Part shown: positions 11,661 to 21,733 of the stretch, in pieces | Position numbering within the stretch: position 1 is the stretch's first letter | Layout: the number at the start of each line of letters is the position of its first letter | NCBI GenBank assembly: GCA_961205875.1 | Contig: OY540815.1 | Span: forward strand, 23,249,638 to 23,313,637 | DNA from: Sialis fuliginosa | Taxonomy: Eukaryota > Arthropoda > Insecta > Megaloptera > Sialidae | Direction of reading: 5' to 3' | Length of the DNA stretch: 64,000 nt | Made by a program: the position numbers and the translations under genes | Notes under the pieces: generated by a model | The model's input: the letters and a program-made list of their open reading frames with translations, nothing else | Databases searched by the model: none | What the model was told of the DNA's origin: nothing

Positions 11661-12547
11661 CAAGAAGCAAAAAAAAAAAAACTAAAGGAAAGAGAATTTA
11701 AATGACACTTTTAAAAGCTCACGTATTAATTTTATTACAACTCACAAAATAGCTGAGACGCGGATTGATTTCAAAAATTTTATATCGTCTAATTCTTTAA
11801 ATAACATTACGTTTCCAATTTGTCACCTAAGTACGCGTCCTCATAACTCCGCCGTAAAATCAACGTCGTTTGGCGCGAAATAAAACACGTTCTGGGGCCT
11901 TTGGAAATAAAAATTTCCAAACTTTAAATCTTTTATCTTCTCCCCCCGTTCCGCGCCCCCTCATTCCCATGACGGTGTCGCCTACTCGACCCTATTGACG
12001 GTAAACATTGATACCCGCTTGAACGAAGGTTATTTTGACAGGCCAGGCTTACAGAGTGTCTACTCGATTTATTAGGTCAAATATTAGTGCAGTTTTTTGT
12101 ACACTTTTAACTCTCAGAGTAAGAATCTTTATTTTACAAACGCACTGACTGATTTATTGATTTTATGGGGGACAGATCTAAATCTATGAAAAATATAATT
12201 ATTTTATTAATGTCAATTTGGTTAACTTCCCAACATATAGTATATTTATACTATTTTCAGAAAAATGTGTTTTTTACGTGCACGAAATCTTGCAAATAAA
12301 AAATTATATTGACTTCGTTGAGGTGCGAATAGAAGCATCTTGACGTGAATATGATCTGAAAGAAAGCATTTTTCGAAAGTCAACCCTTATGGTGGTAAAA
12401 GGGGATGTAAAAGTTTGTGTGAAAAAAAATATTTTTTTGGTCGAATTTACTTGACACTAAATTATTTTACAATACAAATAATGAAATATGTGTTTCAGTA
12501 TTTTTTTTGTTATACGTGCTTAAATTATTATATATTATTAATATTAA
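11661..12547. other. No gene seen; GC-richer patch
   Basis: From about 11825 to 12060 the sequence is GC-richer (CTCCGCCGTAAAATCAACG; CCCCCCGTTCCGCGCCCCC). It has no long open frame. It could be an old regulatory patch or a repeat not otherwise present in the window. Confidence 0.4.
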
Positions 12548-12606
12548 TTTTCATTTTTTTCAGGTAAGAAAATTGATTTAATAACCGAAAATGGACATTA
12601 GTAAGT
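12548..12606 (+). promoter_or_regulatory. Candidate recursive-splicing (ratchet) site with 37-nt exon
   Basis: A pyrimidine tract TTTTCATTTTTTTCAG ends at 12563 and is joined directly to a donor-like GTAAGA (12564-12569). A second, strong donor GTAAGT starts at 12601. The enclosed 37 bases (12564-12600) are open in one frame only, reading KKIDLITENGH with two bases left over at each side. Juxtaposed acceptor and donor followed by a further donor is the known layout of recursive splice sites in long introns. It might alternatively be a tiny ordinary exon or chance. No protein family is recognised. Confidence 0.4.
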
Positions 12607-13562
12607 TTTAATTAATATATTTATTATAAAATATTAAGTTTGATAAAATTATAAAAAACGATAAAATGAAAAAAAAAAATATTTTTGGAACTAATTGTAA
12701 GATGTGATATTTTATTCATGAAACTTTGAAATTTATTACATAAATTGTTGTTAGATTAAGAGCCTTTACCTTTGTTTAATTTGTTTCAATCATAATCTGT
12801 TTTTTTTTGCATGAAATTACGAAAAAAAATCGCATGGCATTTGTACATTAAATTAAAATTCTATTTAAAAGTTTGAATAAAAATAGCTGTAAATACAAAT
12901 CAAATGGATATTTTATTTTAAATTAGCCCGTGAGTACAGCGTTTTATATATAAGTATGTCCTAAATAATGTCGAAAAATATATTTTTTTAATTTAACAAA
13001 AAAATTTTTGCCTCGATTACATAATTAAATTTATATTTGTACCTAAATACCTAAGCAAAATAAGTAATTGTATAAAAACTGTCTGAAAGGGAGCTACAGA
13101 TCTCAAAAGACAAATATATTATAATTAATTATTATATTTTTACAAAAAAAAAAACAGTAGAATTGTTCGATATTATATTTTTATGAGGTATATTTGCTAA
13201 AGTGTTAATTAAAATTAAAAAAGTTTAAGATCGAATTATTAAAAATGTTTGAAATTATTTTATACTTTTTTTTAGTTGTATTATTTTGATGTCTACACTG
13301 TGAATATAATTATGAATTAATTAATAAATAATTACCAAGAATCGATGAAAATAACATACTTGAAAGTCATTATATATTTTTAATTGGAAAAATAAAAAAT
13401 GATTAAATTTTTTGTTTTTATAATATATTTTCTGTTTACAAGTATTTTTTAGTAGCAAAAAACTTGGACGGTTTAAATTAAGGGAAATATATCTTACATT
13501 CTTGTATATAACAACAATCTGTCTCTCTTTATATCATCTCTGATTGGTCAAAGACTCTAATA
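12607..13562. other. Very AT-rich stretch, no feature seen
   Basis: Almost wholly A/T with many homopolymer runs. It contains no plausible coding frame and no repeat partner that I could identify. Confidence 0.5.
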
Positions 13563-13938
13563 TACAGAATGAGTAAAAATTATGTAATATTGCTAATATT
13601 TTCTAGAATATTCATTATTTAAAAAATGTTTTTGTAAAAGTTTTTACAGAAACTATTCCCTATGTAATACTAATTGTATACAATTTAAAAAAAATAATAT
13701 TACACACTTTACAAAATGTATATATGTTGTATGAAAAAAATTAAGATCTTTTCATAAAATCAATAAAAAAGATATGTTAACATTTAAAAAAATAGAATTA
13801 GATGCTATAGTATCATAACTGATAGCAACATTTTTTTTTGAAGATAAGCATTACATAGAAAATAATTTCTCTAAAAAATTTTACTTTAAATAATGAATAT
13901 TTTAGAAAATATTTATTTATATTTTTACTCACCCTGTA
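13563..13938. mobile_element. 376-bp inverted-repeat element, TA-flanked
   Basis: The left end TACAGAATGAGTAAAAAT mirrors the right end ATTTTTACTCACCCTGTA. Inverted similarity continues inward (AATATTTTCTAGAATATTC; ATTCATTATTTAAA; CTATGTAATACTAAT against its partner). TA lies at both borders (13561-13562 and 13939-13940). Terminal TACAGGGTG is usual for mariner-like miniature elements. There is no internal protein frame. Confidence 0.8.
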
Positions 13939-14429
13939 TATATATTATTTGTGAAATTTACAATAAATTCTCCGTGTGTGGTGGGACGAAGGGGAGCGGG
14001 GGGGGGGGGGCAATGTTAATTAGGTTAGTATAAAAAAGCTACATTATTATATTATTCAATACTGTAAATTCTAAATGTAGTGATTACTCATCCCCCAGCT
14101 TTGAACTTCAAAATTATACTCCAGGTTCCAAAGAAATAGATTTACATACAACCGTTTTCATAAAAACCAAACAAAGACCTGAAGAAAGTAAATAGTTACA
14201 ACTTTCCAGTTTAATTCCGTTCCTTGATTGCACAGAGAGAGAGAGGAAGTACTTTCTTTATCTTCTTGTCGCACTCATTATAGTATCCATGCCCCTAAAC
14301 TCCCATACCATAACTACTAGCAATGAACTGATATTGATGAGTAATAAAAACACACTAACGCCGGCCCTGGAACGGATGTTAAGGTACGTTTACACGTACA
14401 TAATCCTCGATTTGTTAAAATTTTGCTGG
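13939..14429. other. No gene seen; G-run and GA run
   Basis: Contains a run of about 10 G near 14000 (GGGGGGGGGG) and a GAGAGAGAGAG run near 14236. Nothing else is recognisable. Confidence 0.5.
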
Positions 14430-14640
14430 TATGGTTTGTAATAAGGAAAATTTTGATATTGACATAAAACGTTTTTTGACCTGTTTTGAGAACAATGTCA
14501 GTCTGTCTGTCTGTTTGTATGTATATATGTCGTTTTTTTCCGAATTTTTTTCGTCTGAGAAGAATTTTTGAAAATAATCTTGCAACCGGAAACGGATGTT
14601 TAATTTAGGCAGTTTTTTCGAAATATTTTTTAATTTTTTA
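14430..14640 (+). repeat. GTCT-microsatellite-bearing repeat, degraded copy
   Basis: GTCAGTCTGTCTGTCTGTTT is followed by CTTGCAACCGGAAACGGATG, which parallels the CAACCGGATACGGATG order on the minus strand of 53210-53420. This suggests a member of the same dispersed family as 196-302 and 52918-53420. Confidence 0.6.
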
Positions 14641-14681
14641 TGAGAAAAAATAAATAAAATAAAAGTTATAGAGAAATTTAT

Positions 14682-15000
14682 CCATACTAATATTATAAAT
14701 GCGAATGTGTGTCTCTCTGTCTGTTTGTCTGTTTGTTACCTTTTCAGGGCTAAACCGCTGAACCGATCTTGATGAAATTTGGCAGGGGGATAGCTTGAAT
14801 TCTGAAGGGCATAGGTTACTTTGTATCCCGAAAAATTTATTAGATAAAAAAATGAGTGTGTGACATTTGCACGCGCGATCTATTTTATCGACTATCATAA
14901 TCGAAATTTGTATTACCTAATCTTCTTCTTCTTCATGGGTTTTATGTCTGACAGCTCCTACTGTAACCTTAATTTCACACGAACGAAGTTGCAGGTAACA
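14682..15000 (+). repeat. Interspersed repeat R1, fuller copy
   Basis: Starts CCATACTAATATTATAAATG, continues with a GTCTGTTT run, GGGCTAAACCGCTGAACCG, ATCTTGATGAAATTTGGCAG and TTTGTATCCCG, and ends near CACACGAACGAAGTTGCAGG. The order agrees with the reversed copy at 11365-11660 and the copy at 45134-45345. The two frames overlapping it are not conserved and are rejected as genes. Confidence 0.8.
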
Positions 15001-15351
15001 TCCATTACTTTTTTTAGAAATATATATTTTATATATTTGTACAGACGTATATACAATATTCTCTCAGTACCTACTGAGTATAAGAAAGTTACGTGACACG
15101 TTACGTGCCCAGCGTTACATATATGCAACAGAACGCTTTTGTTAAGATTTTGCGTTTGATGTAAGATTATTTTAATTCGAATGGGTTTGAAATCATACTT
15201 ATTTTCGAGTATTGGACTGAATACATCAACAATGCAATTACCAAGGTTCTGGAGTTTTCATATATGTACATAGATAGGTATGAATTGATGACAGAAAAAT
15301 CAGCAATATCGGTAACAAAAAAAAATTGATCGTTTTAGTTGCAACACGTTT

Positions 15352-15459
15352 AGATGTAAACAAACCTTGGCAATGAACTCCATCAATATCGATGGCTAAT
15401 AAAGTCATTCTAAGGCCGTCTCTGCACAGGACGTTATAACACGGCGAGGGTTCTTGCAT
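15352..15459 (-). other. Possible short exon or relic frame of unknown function
   Basis: On the minus strand an ATG at 15459 opens a frame beginning MQEPSPCYNVLCRDG and continuing RMTLLAIDIDGVHCQ, followed at about 15365 by a donor-like CAAG/GTTTGT. Base use here is much less A/T-biased than the flanks and codons look ordinary. Upstream the same frame is closed by TAA about 12 codons before the ATG, and no clear acceptor is present. The frame then runs on for 73 codons through a hydrophobic stretch. I recognise no family; it could be a first coding exon, a relic, or chance. Confidence 0.2.
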
Positions 15460-15941
15460 CTTTCCACTCGAATCGAACTTTTTTATGACTTTTTACGACC
15501 CTTGTCGAAAATATTTTAAGCGTATAAACCGACCGAAAAAATGTTTCAAAGTAGACTTTTCAACGATGTATAGGTCTCGATACCGTCAATGGAGTTTGTT
15601 CCCAAGTCAAATAAACGGTGTTTTTCAATTGCCGGAAATATATATTTTATATTTTTAAATATCCTATCAAAACGTACCACTTTAGATTACTTTGTTACAT
15701 TATTAACATGTTAAAAACTTATTTTTTTATTATTTAAATAATAGATAGTATGCGAAAAGTGGGTATTTTATACGCATGTGTTCCTTATAGTCATTCTAAT
15801 AAACTGGAGATTATGTATAATTGCTAACAATAAGATAAATTTATTTTTATTTATCAAATATTCATAATATCTACTTTGGTAAAATTAATAAACAAATTCA
15901 AAGAATAACATATTTTTGTTAGAAATCTATACGATTTACAG

Positions 15942-16143
15942 CAGCGGCTCTCAAACTAGGGTCCGCTGAACTTTTACTTTTACCGGGGGTCCGTGAAACA
16001 TGTTTGGCATAAATTAAAGTACTTTTGGATTTCTATTTACCAATGATTATTTAGTTATCTATCGACCTACTTTTCTGAGGGGGTCTCTGAAAAATAATTG
16101 TTCAAAACGGGGTCCTTAGGCCACATAAGTTTAAGAACCGCTG
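15942..16143. mobile_element. 202-bp hAT-like miniature element
   Basis: The ends CAGCGGCTCTCAAACTAGGG and, reversed, CAGCGGTTCTTAAACTTATG are inverted repeats. The flanks ATTTACAG (15934-15941) and TTCTACAG (16144-16151) match at 6 of 8 positions, as expected for an aged 8-bp hAT target duplication. Related copies are at 42539-42654 and, in part, 21684-21733. Confidence 0.85.
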
Positions 16144-16228
16144 TTCTACAGGATATTAAGTTCTCGTTTTCTAGAATAACGCCCATAATAGGGGCATACT
16201 AACCCTTCGACTTTTTGGCTTCTAAATC

Positions 16229-16628
16229 TTGTATATTCCTTAAAAAAATAAAATAAAGATAGTTATTTAAAAAAAATTTACAAAAAACATGTTTAAATGG
16301 GAACTTCATTTTTAACATTAGAACATTTTCGTCTATCTATACTTCTATAGCTATTATTCTAAATGGTTTGTTTAGTTGTATATTCCTAAAAAGAATAAAA
16401 TTGAGATAGTTATTTAATAAAATTAACAAAAAAATGGGGACTTCATTTTTAACATTAGAACATTTACATCCATCTATACTTCTATAGTTATTATTCTAAA
16501 TGGCTCGATTAGTTGTATATTCCTTAAAATAATAAAATTAAGATAGTTATTTAATAAAATTAACAAAAAAAATGGGAACTTCATTTTTAACATTAGAACA
16601 TTTTCGTCCATCTATAGCTATCATAAAG
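16229..16628. repeat. Three tandem copies, unit about 137-147 bp
   Basis: TTGTATATTCC starts units at 16229, 16376 and 16513. Each contains AAGATAGTTATTTAA or a close variant, GGGAACTTCATTTTTAACAT or a variant, and a CATCTATACTTCTATAG-like piece. The third copy is cut short near 16628. There is no coding potential. Confidence 0.9.
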
Positions 16629-16849
16629 TATTCTATTAAGCTAAAACCAACGGTTCGGTCCACCCCAATTACTCTGTAGTACATATATACGTCTCAACTG
16701 TATGACCGTTACTATAAAAGTAAAGAGGCGATTGAGTCGACCCTTCAAAGATTTCTAAAAAACAACTCACAGCAGTCACGGCCATCCTGTCTAATAATAC
16801 TTTGTTCAAATAATATTCAATGTTATTACACTTTTAACTTTAATGCATA

Positions 16850-17175
16850 TACAATGTATTCCAAGTTGATTAAGACATAGGAAATTTAACATGGAGGCAA
16901 TTAGAAGTGTTGTAGTAGCCTTTGGTTAAATTTAACGATGTGTGATTGGTGCATTTTAAAATGCCGCCATAAAATTTAATAAAATAGTCATTAGTATTTT
17001 GTTTTCAAATTTATATCTGCCAAAAAATATTATTATAATTTTATCTAGGATGCTTACTTTAATTTCTATTAAAGTTGAAAACAAAATACTGTTGATTAAT
17101 TTAAAATTTATCAGTTAGTTTCGAGGCGGCATTTCAAAATGCACCAATCACATTGTTAAATTTGACCATGTGTTT
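16850..17175. mobile_element. TA-flanked inverted-repeat element, right end decayed
   Basis: Starts TACAATGTATTCCAAGTTG after a TA (16848-16849). Long inverted arms face each other: GGTGCATTTTAAAATGCCGCC-type on the left and GGCGGCATTTCAAAATGCAC on the right. A second copy at 36354-36711 shows the better-preserved right end. The internal sequence ATCTAGGATGCTTACTTTAA is inverted between the two copies, as expected for opposite orientation. Confidence 0.8.
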
Positions 17176-17284
17176 CTAGTTTTACGATTTTAATTGAAAT
17201 TTCATTATTAGAGGCAAGGACGATTCCTGCAACGATTAATAGGGTGGCTGAATTTACATTTTTATGTTATATATATTTCCCTGA

Positions 17285-17405
17285 TTATCTTATAGAAAAT
17301 AACGTGATGAATTGAAATTTTTAAATCGCAGGTCTGTATCTCAAACCGTTTTTGAGATAGAGCATCTCAAAGTTTTATTTATTTTTTCAAAATTTTGAAA
17401 AATAA
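17285..17405 (-). repeat. Single arm of the 34238-34961 fold-back family
   Basis: GCAGGTCTGTATCTCAAACC and GATAGAGCATCTCAAAGTTT match the left arm of the near-palindrome at 34380-34430. Only one arm remains here and the match fades after about 17405. Confidence 0.7.
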
Positions 17406-17843
17406 AATTACAAATTCTTTAATAGGTTAATATAAAAATTCTGACCGTACAAGTAATTAGAAGTAATTACGTTATATATAACATAAATAAAACAAAGTGT
17501 ACAAATTTAAAAAAAATAATATAAATATCCATTATGGTCGAGAAGTAAAAAATATGGGCACGGAAGTTTGCACAAAATACTGTATACAGAATTTATGGTT
17601 TCCCGTTTTAGTGGCCATTCATATTCATATTTTCGTCTCACTTTTATGGTACATATAAAATGCATTCTGGTATATGTATTTTTAATGTCCCTCGCGCGAT
17701 AGAAGACCCAGTATTTTACATATGGTAAATATATATCAAATTTTCTAAAAGTAAATAAAATCGTTTTGTATGTGTTCGCATTTTACATTTTAACCTCTGG
17801 TTATTAAATTTCGGCTTGTGTTTTAATGCGTGCGACAGTAGTT
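17406..17843. other. No feature seen
   Basis: AT-rich, with no supported frame and no repeat partner recognised. Confidence 0.5.
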
Positions 17844-17910
17844 CCCAAACTTTTTCAACTCGCGGCGCCTTTTTTGAACTAAGGCTTTCCCATGGTGCCC
17901 TTCCTAAGTT
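17844..17910 (+). repeat. hAT-like element end
   Basis: CAGTAGTTCCCAAACTTTTT followed by CAACTCGCGGCGCC resembles the terminal region of short hAT-like elements such as that at 43386. No opposite end or target duplication was found. Confidence 0.4.
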
Positions 17911-17939
17911 AAAACATGATTAACTTGTAATGAGCAAGT

Positions 17940-18345
17940 AAAGGACGTATTAATTAATATTTAAAATTCAAATTTTGAGAGCGGTTTTCACCCCTTAAAT
18001 AGTTGTTTAGGCACGTACAAAAAATAAATATCCCTTAGGTTCAATTGAACTACAAATGTGCCAAGTCTTATCAAAATTAGTGAGATAATACTCGTAACGT
18101 TCACTCGAATATTTCCAAAACCGCTAATTCTATTAGGACCAAAATCAATAGATCTGGAGTACTCACTAAGACAAACATTTTCCCCAAAAATAATTCAGAT
18201 CGGTGCATTTTTATAGTAGTTATCGTGAACGAAAGAAAATTCTACATCCAGACACACGCACAGCCGTCATGCAGAAAATAACTTTTCTTTATGTTTTGAA
18301 GGTAGACACAATTTTTCGTCGGTATTACAATACTTTCTTTCAGAA
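17940..18345 (+). repeat. Dispersed repeat family C, copy 1
   Basis: Shares GAACTACAAATGTGCCAAGT, GAGATAATACTCGTAACGTT, CACCAAAATCAATAGATCTG-type words and TATTACAATACTT with 32860-33590 and 56905-57440. The three copies lie in the same direction. There is no open frame and I do not recognise a class. Confidence 0.8.
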
Positions 18346-18627
18346 AACCACCACTAGTTGAAACACTACAAAATGAATTAACCATTATAATAATTTTTAT
18401 GGAAGTTATCAATAGAAGTCAGGTTTAAAAAAAATACCATAAAATCGTAATTTAGATCAACCTTCAGAATATCACCTTTAACAACACACCATTGAAATTG
18501 ATGCAAAATGACGGTAACTTAGACATCGGTTACGTGATCTCCGTTATCAATAGAGCGATCGAACGGGGTGGTTGCGACGGTTATTGGTAAAAGTTTTCAA
18601 TAGAATTGTCTGCATTCTCTTAGACTG

Positions 18628-18666
18628 TATAAAAAGACACCGCAAGAATTCGAATTTCATTTTCAG
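18628..18666 (+). promoter_or_regulatory. Possible core promoter (TATA box and initiator)
   Basis: TATAAAAAG at 18628-18636 is followed by TTTCATTTTCAG, whose TCATT at 18657-18661 resembles an arthropod initiator. The A at 18659 is 31 bases from the first T of the TATA box, the usual spacing. Downstream, ATG at about 18727 opens only a 17-codon frame (MFAENFFLRVFADILFV). In AT-rich DNA a TATA match is weak evidence, so this stays a candidate. Confidence 0.25.
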
Positions 18667-18729
18667 CGTCTTCTTGGAGTGTTCAAGGTTATTACTGAAT
18701 TCCATACTCGATAGGTTTTTAATACATGT

Positions 18730-19182
18730 TTGCTGAAAATTTCTTTTTACGTGTTTTTGCAGATATTTTATTTGTTTGACGAATGACAGAGAAAAAGTAA
18801 AATTTGAAGATAAAAACGGACATATTTTCCTATTCTATTGCAGTCTTATTATGTACTGATCGACTTAGTTGCAAAATTAAGAAATGAATAGTCTATAAAA
18901 TTAGGTAGTCAGCAAATAGTAAAAGAAAAAAAAAAGAAAACATAAAATATACTAGAATAACGTAAAAAAAACAACAGAAATAAAAAATAAAAATAAACAA
19001 TAAAAAAATATATATATACAATACAGTTCAAGCTGAGGGGCTACGCCCGATGGCCAATAACTTAAATTAAAAAAAAAAGAAATGGATACTGAAAATAATT
19101 CAATCGAAAATAGATTAAATTTATAGTTACATATATATACATTTTCTAGTCTTCAGTAATTGGAGATTAAAAAAACGACCTC
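18730..19182. other. A-rich stretch, no gene seen
   Basis: Long A-rich tracts from 18920 to 19080. Near 19030 a less AT-rich island reads AAGCTGAGGGGCTACGCCCG. It has no repeat partner in the window and I cannot assign it. Confidence 0.45.
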
Positions 19183-19236
19183 TAGTGAATTTAGCACGAG
19201 GAAGCACTGTGCATTTACTTGCCAGATGTTTTTTTT
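19183..19236 (+). repeat. 50-bp duplicated segment (partner at 23301)
   Basis: TAGTGAATTTAGCACGAGGA and AGCACTGTGCATTTACTTG-CAGATG occur here and at 23301-23352 with one internal difference (C against G). The flanks are unrelated. It is either a shared fragment of a longer repeat or a small dispersed duplication. Confidence 0.85.
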
Positions 19237-19800
19237 TTTTATAAATTCGTAACAAATAATAATCAATTTAAAATAAATAAATTGTAAAAGAAAGAATCAA
19301 AACAATACTAGGAAAATTATATTTGGAAACAATCAAATCAGCTTACCTTTTTAAGGGGGAATGAAAAACAAAATCATACATAGAGATTTTTGTAGCAACA
19401 TACTGAAGAATCGACTTTTTTTTAACGAATAAATGTGAAATAAAACAGAAAATGAAGTGTTTTTCTTTTTAAGAAAAGCTTCTTTGCTTGGAAAAATTGA
19501 TTTAACCTTTCGTATAAAGCCATCATTAAGTTCATCATAATATGTTGATATTTTGTGATTTTGAATGAAATTTTATCTACATTATACGAAAATAGAATCG
19601 TATATATTCAAAGCTAAATATTTTTTTCATTAATTTTTATAAAAATAAAATCAGTGACTCGCAAACGTATGCCACGGATTTTATAAATGCCCCAACTCAA
19701 ATTTAATTTTAAGTTTTTTGTCTTTGTTTCATTGCAAGAAGAAAAAAAATCACCGATCTTATGTGTATTTTTATTTTATTTCAATAATTTTTATTTTAAA
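19237..19800. other. No feature seen
   Basis: AT-rich; the 60-codon frame at 19687 is low complexity and unsupported. Confidence 0.5.
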
Positions 19801-20220
19801 TTAGCGGACCCATCCTGGCTTCACACGGGGGTTAATATTTCATCCCCTGTCACGTATGGAGGGTTGTAATTGTTGTTTTAGCTGACCCGGCAAACGTTTT
19901 TCTACCCAAAAATAATTTATTTAAAAATCAGACCATACATACACATTTTCGTAAATATTTCGACTCCACGGTCCAAAAAAGAATAAACCTAACGAACATA
20001 TGGTGTGAATATGGCTTCGATACGTTAAGTGATTTAGACCTAATGATCTTAAATACAAAAAAAAAAAATTTTTTTTTAATAAAGAAAAAATACAATTTTT
20101 CGTAAATATCTCGACTCCAGCGCCACCTACCGGGTTAAAAAAATCTATGAACATATCGGAGCACCAATCAAACATATGTTGTGAATATGGTTTCGATACG
20201 TCCAGTGGCTTAGGCCTAAT
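19801..20220 (-). mobile_element. Helitron-like 3' end and repeat body with an internal duplication
   Basis: On the minus strand the terminus reads CCGTGTGAAGCCAGGATGGG then TCCGCTAA next to a T, consistent with a CTRR Helitron-type end. The body has two related units, beginning CGTAAATATTTCGACTCC at about 19949 and CGTAAATATCTCGACTCC at about 20101, each leading to a TTCGATACGT and CCTAATGA end. Similar words occur in the spacer of the inverted repeat at 23887-24585. Confidence 0.5.
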
Positions 20221-20324
20221 GAGAACAATTAATTAATTAAATAGATTTAAAAAAATCTTTATTATGATTTCGAGGTTTTTAGGTCATAAATAAAATAAAA
20301 TAGTTATATGAGATATAAAAGTAT

Positions 20325-20400
20325 TTATTTTGATAAACGTTTCGTCTTGTTGAAGACTTCATCAGTATCTATAAAACACATTCAAGTACATATATAACAT
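20325..20400 (-). repeat. Retroelement tail with a hammerhead-like motif
   Basis: On the minus strand 20365-20338 reads CTGATGAAGTCTTC then AACAAGACGAAACG. CTGATGA and GAAAC flank a 5-bp stem GTCTT/AAGAC with loop CAAC, as in hammerhead ribozymes carried by Penelope-like elements. One additional A precedes the stem, and I find no convincing stem I. It is therefore a relic or a look-alike. Confidence 0.35.
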
Positions 20401-21063
20401 TAATTAAAAAACTAAATAAGCTAAAAAACAATATTATTAAAATTTTGTGTATAAAAAAAAATCTTTATTTACTGATTGCTTACGTCCTTAAACGAAGAGT
20501 TGTGTGTTGATGAGTCAGTCACTCAGAACTTCTCTCTGTATATATTATAACACACACAACGGGTATGACTTTCTATATAATGAGAGAACCTATGCAGTGC
20601 TAGCACAATAAATATTCTAAACGTCTATAGTGTAAGTTCTGTAATAAATCAATGACTCGAAAGACAATTGCGTTTGATCAAACATTAAACACAGACAATG
20701 ACGATCGCTAATTCCCGCTCTATATCGGTGTTACCAACCTAACAAATCCACAAATGAATAAATCATAAACACGCGCACACCAAAACACAACACAACTTCT
20801 AATCTCTTCTACATCAACACCTTCGCACACACACCCGCCCGCATTTGCGAGTGTGTGTGTGGGTGTATGTACTTCGGTTCACGTACATTTTCTTACAGCT
20901 AATAATATAAACCTCACATATATTCAGAAACACATATACACATGCGTACGTCTTGTATTCATTGCTATGACATTCTCATAACAACCCGCCTACCCTAAAC
21001 GTACACGTGAGGGTGTGAGAGTTGGATTCAGGTGATTTTATAGCCCTTCAGTTATTTGGTAGA
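20401..21063. other. No gene seen; CA/GT-rich imperfect hairpin
   Basis: Near 20825-20872 a CACACACACCCGC run is followed by GCGAGTGTGTGTGTGGGTGT, which could fold back. The remainder (20500-20820, 20880-21060) is ordinary mixed sequence with no recognisable frame. Confidence 0.45.
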
Positions 21064-21065
21064 TA

Positions 21066-21105
21066 AGGTACCGGTACCAGTCTTGGACAATACGGATACA
21101 GGTGT
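21066..21105 (+). repeat. End fragment of the AGGTACTGGC family (family M)
   Basis: AGGTACCGGTACCAGTCTTG follows a TA (21064-21065), matching the inverted terminal repeat of the elements at 40088, 45751 and 48628. The match is lost after about 40 bases. Confidence 0.65.
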
Positions 21106-21190
21106 TATTTTATGAAAATTTTTCAATTGCATTTTTTTTGCACTACACTTTATAACTTCTTACATTTTTCAATTCAATTGCAATGACATT

Positions 21191-21645
21191 TTTCAGTGGC
21201 CGGTAAAGTGCTTGCTAGTATTTTTTAGGATGCATATGGTGTTATTTTCATTGACTACCTTCAACATGGTAGAATAATCAACAAAGAATATTACTGTGCA
21301 TTGCGGTAATATTCATTAAGGTAAATGACGAAGAAAAAATGCCGTTTCTTCAAGACAATGCACCATCTCACAAGGCTCACGTTACGACCGATAAATTGAA
21401 GGAATTGTGCTACCACCGTATTCTCCTGACCAGGCCCTCAGCGACTACTACCTTTTTCCGAAATTGAAAATGTGGCTCTCTGGCGAAAGATTTTACTCTA
21501 ATGAAGAAATCGAGCTGGAAACAAACGCCTATGTTGAGGGACTTGACGCGAACCACTATAACACCGATATTGAAATGTTAGAGGACCTTTGAAACAAGTG
21601 CATTACTCTAGATCGAAGAATAAACGAGTTTTTTCATTGTTAGGC
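21191..21645 (+). pseudogene. Mariner transposase pseudogene, C-terminal half
   Basis: The translation recalls mariner transposase, the DNA-cutting enzyme of these transposons. In order: AGKVLASIF-stop-DAYGVIFIDYL (about 21197), LQDNAPSHKAH (about 21348), LPPYSPDQALSDYYLFPKLK (from 21410), then FYSNEEIELETNAYVEGLD and MLEDL. The three catalytic-type aspartates, in IDYL, QDN and the SD of ALSDYY, are still visible. Stops replace two expected tryptophans (before DAYG at about 21230 and after EDL at 21590), the segment between IINKEYY and MPFLQDN is shortened and frameshifted, and there is another shift before LPPYSPD. The N-terminal DNA-binding half is missing. It is dead. Confidence 0.9.
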
Positions 21646-21683
21646 CTAAAACTTTTCAGTTCATGTAGTAAAAGAACTTTAAT

Positions 21684-21733
21684 ATATGCCAAACATGTTT
21701 CACGTTCAGCGGACCCTAGTTTAGGAACCACTG
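21684..21733 (-). repeat. End of a hAT-like miniature element
   Basis: On the minus strand it reads CAGTGGTTCCTAAACTAGGG then TCCGCTGAACGTGAAACATG, matching the left end of 15942-16143 including the following TTTGGCATA. Only this end remains. Confidence 0.75.
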
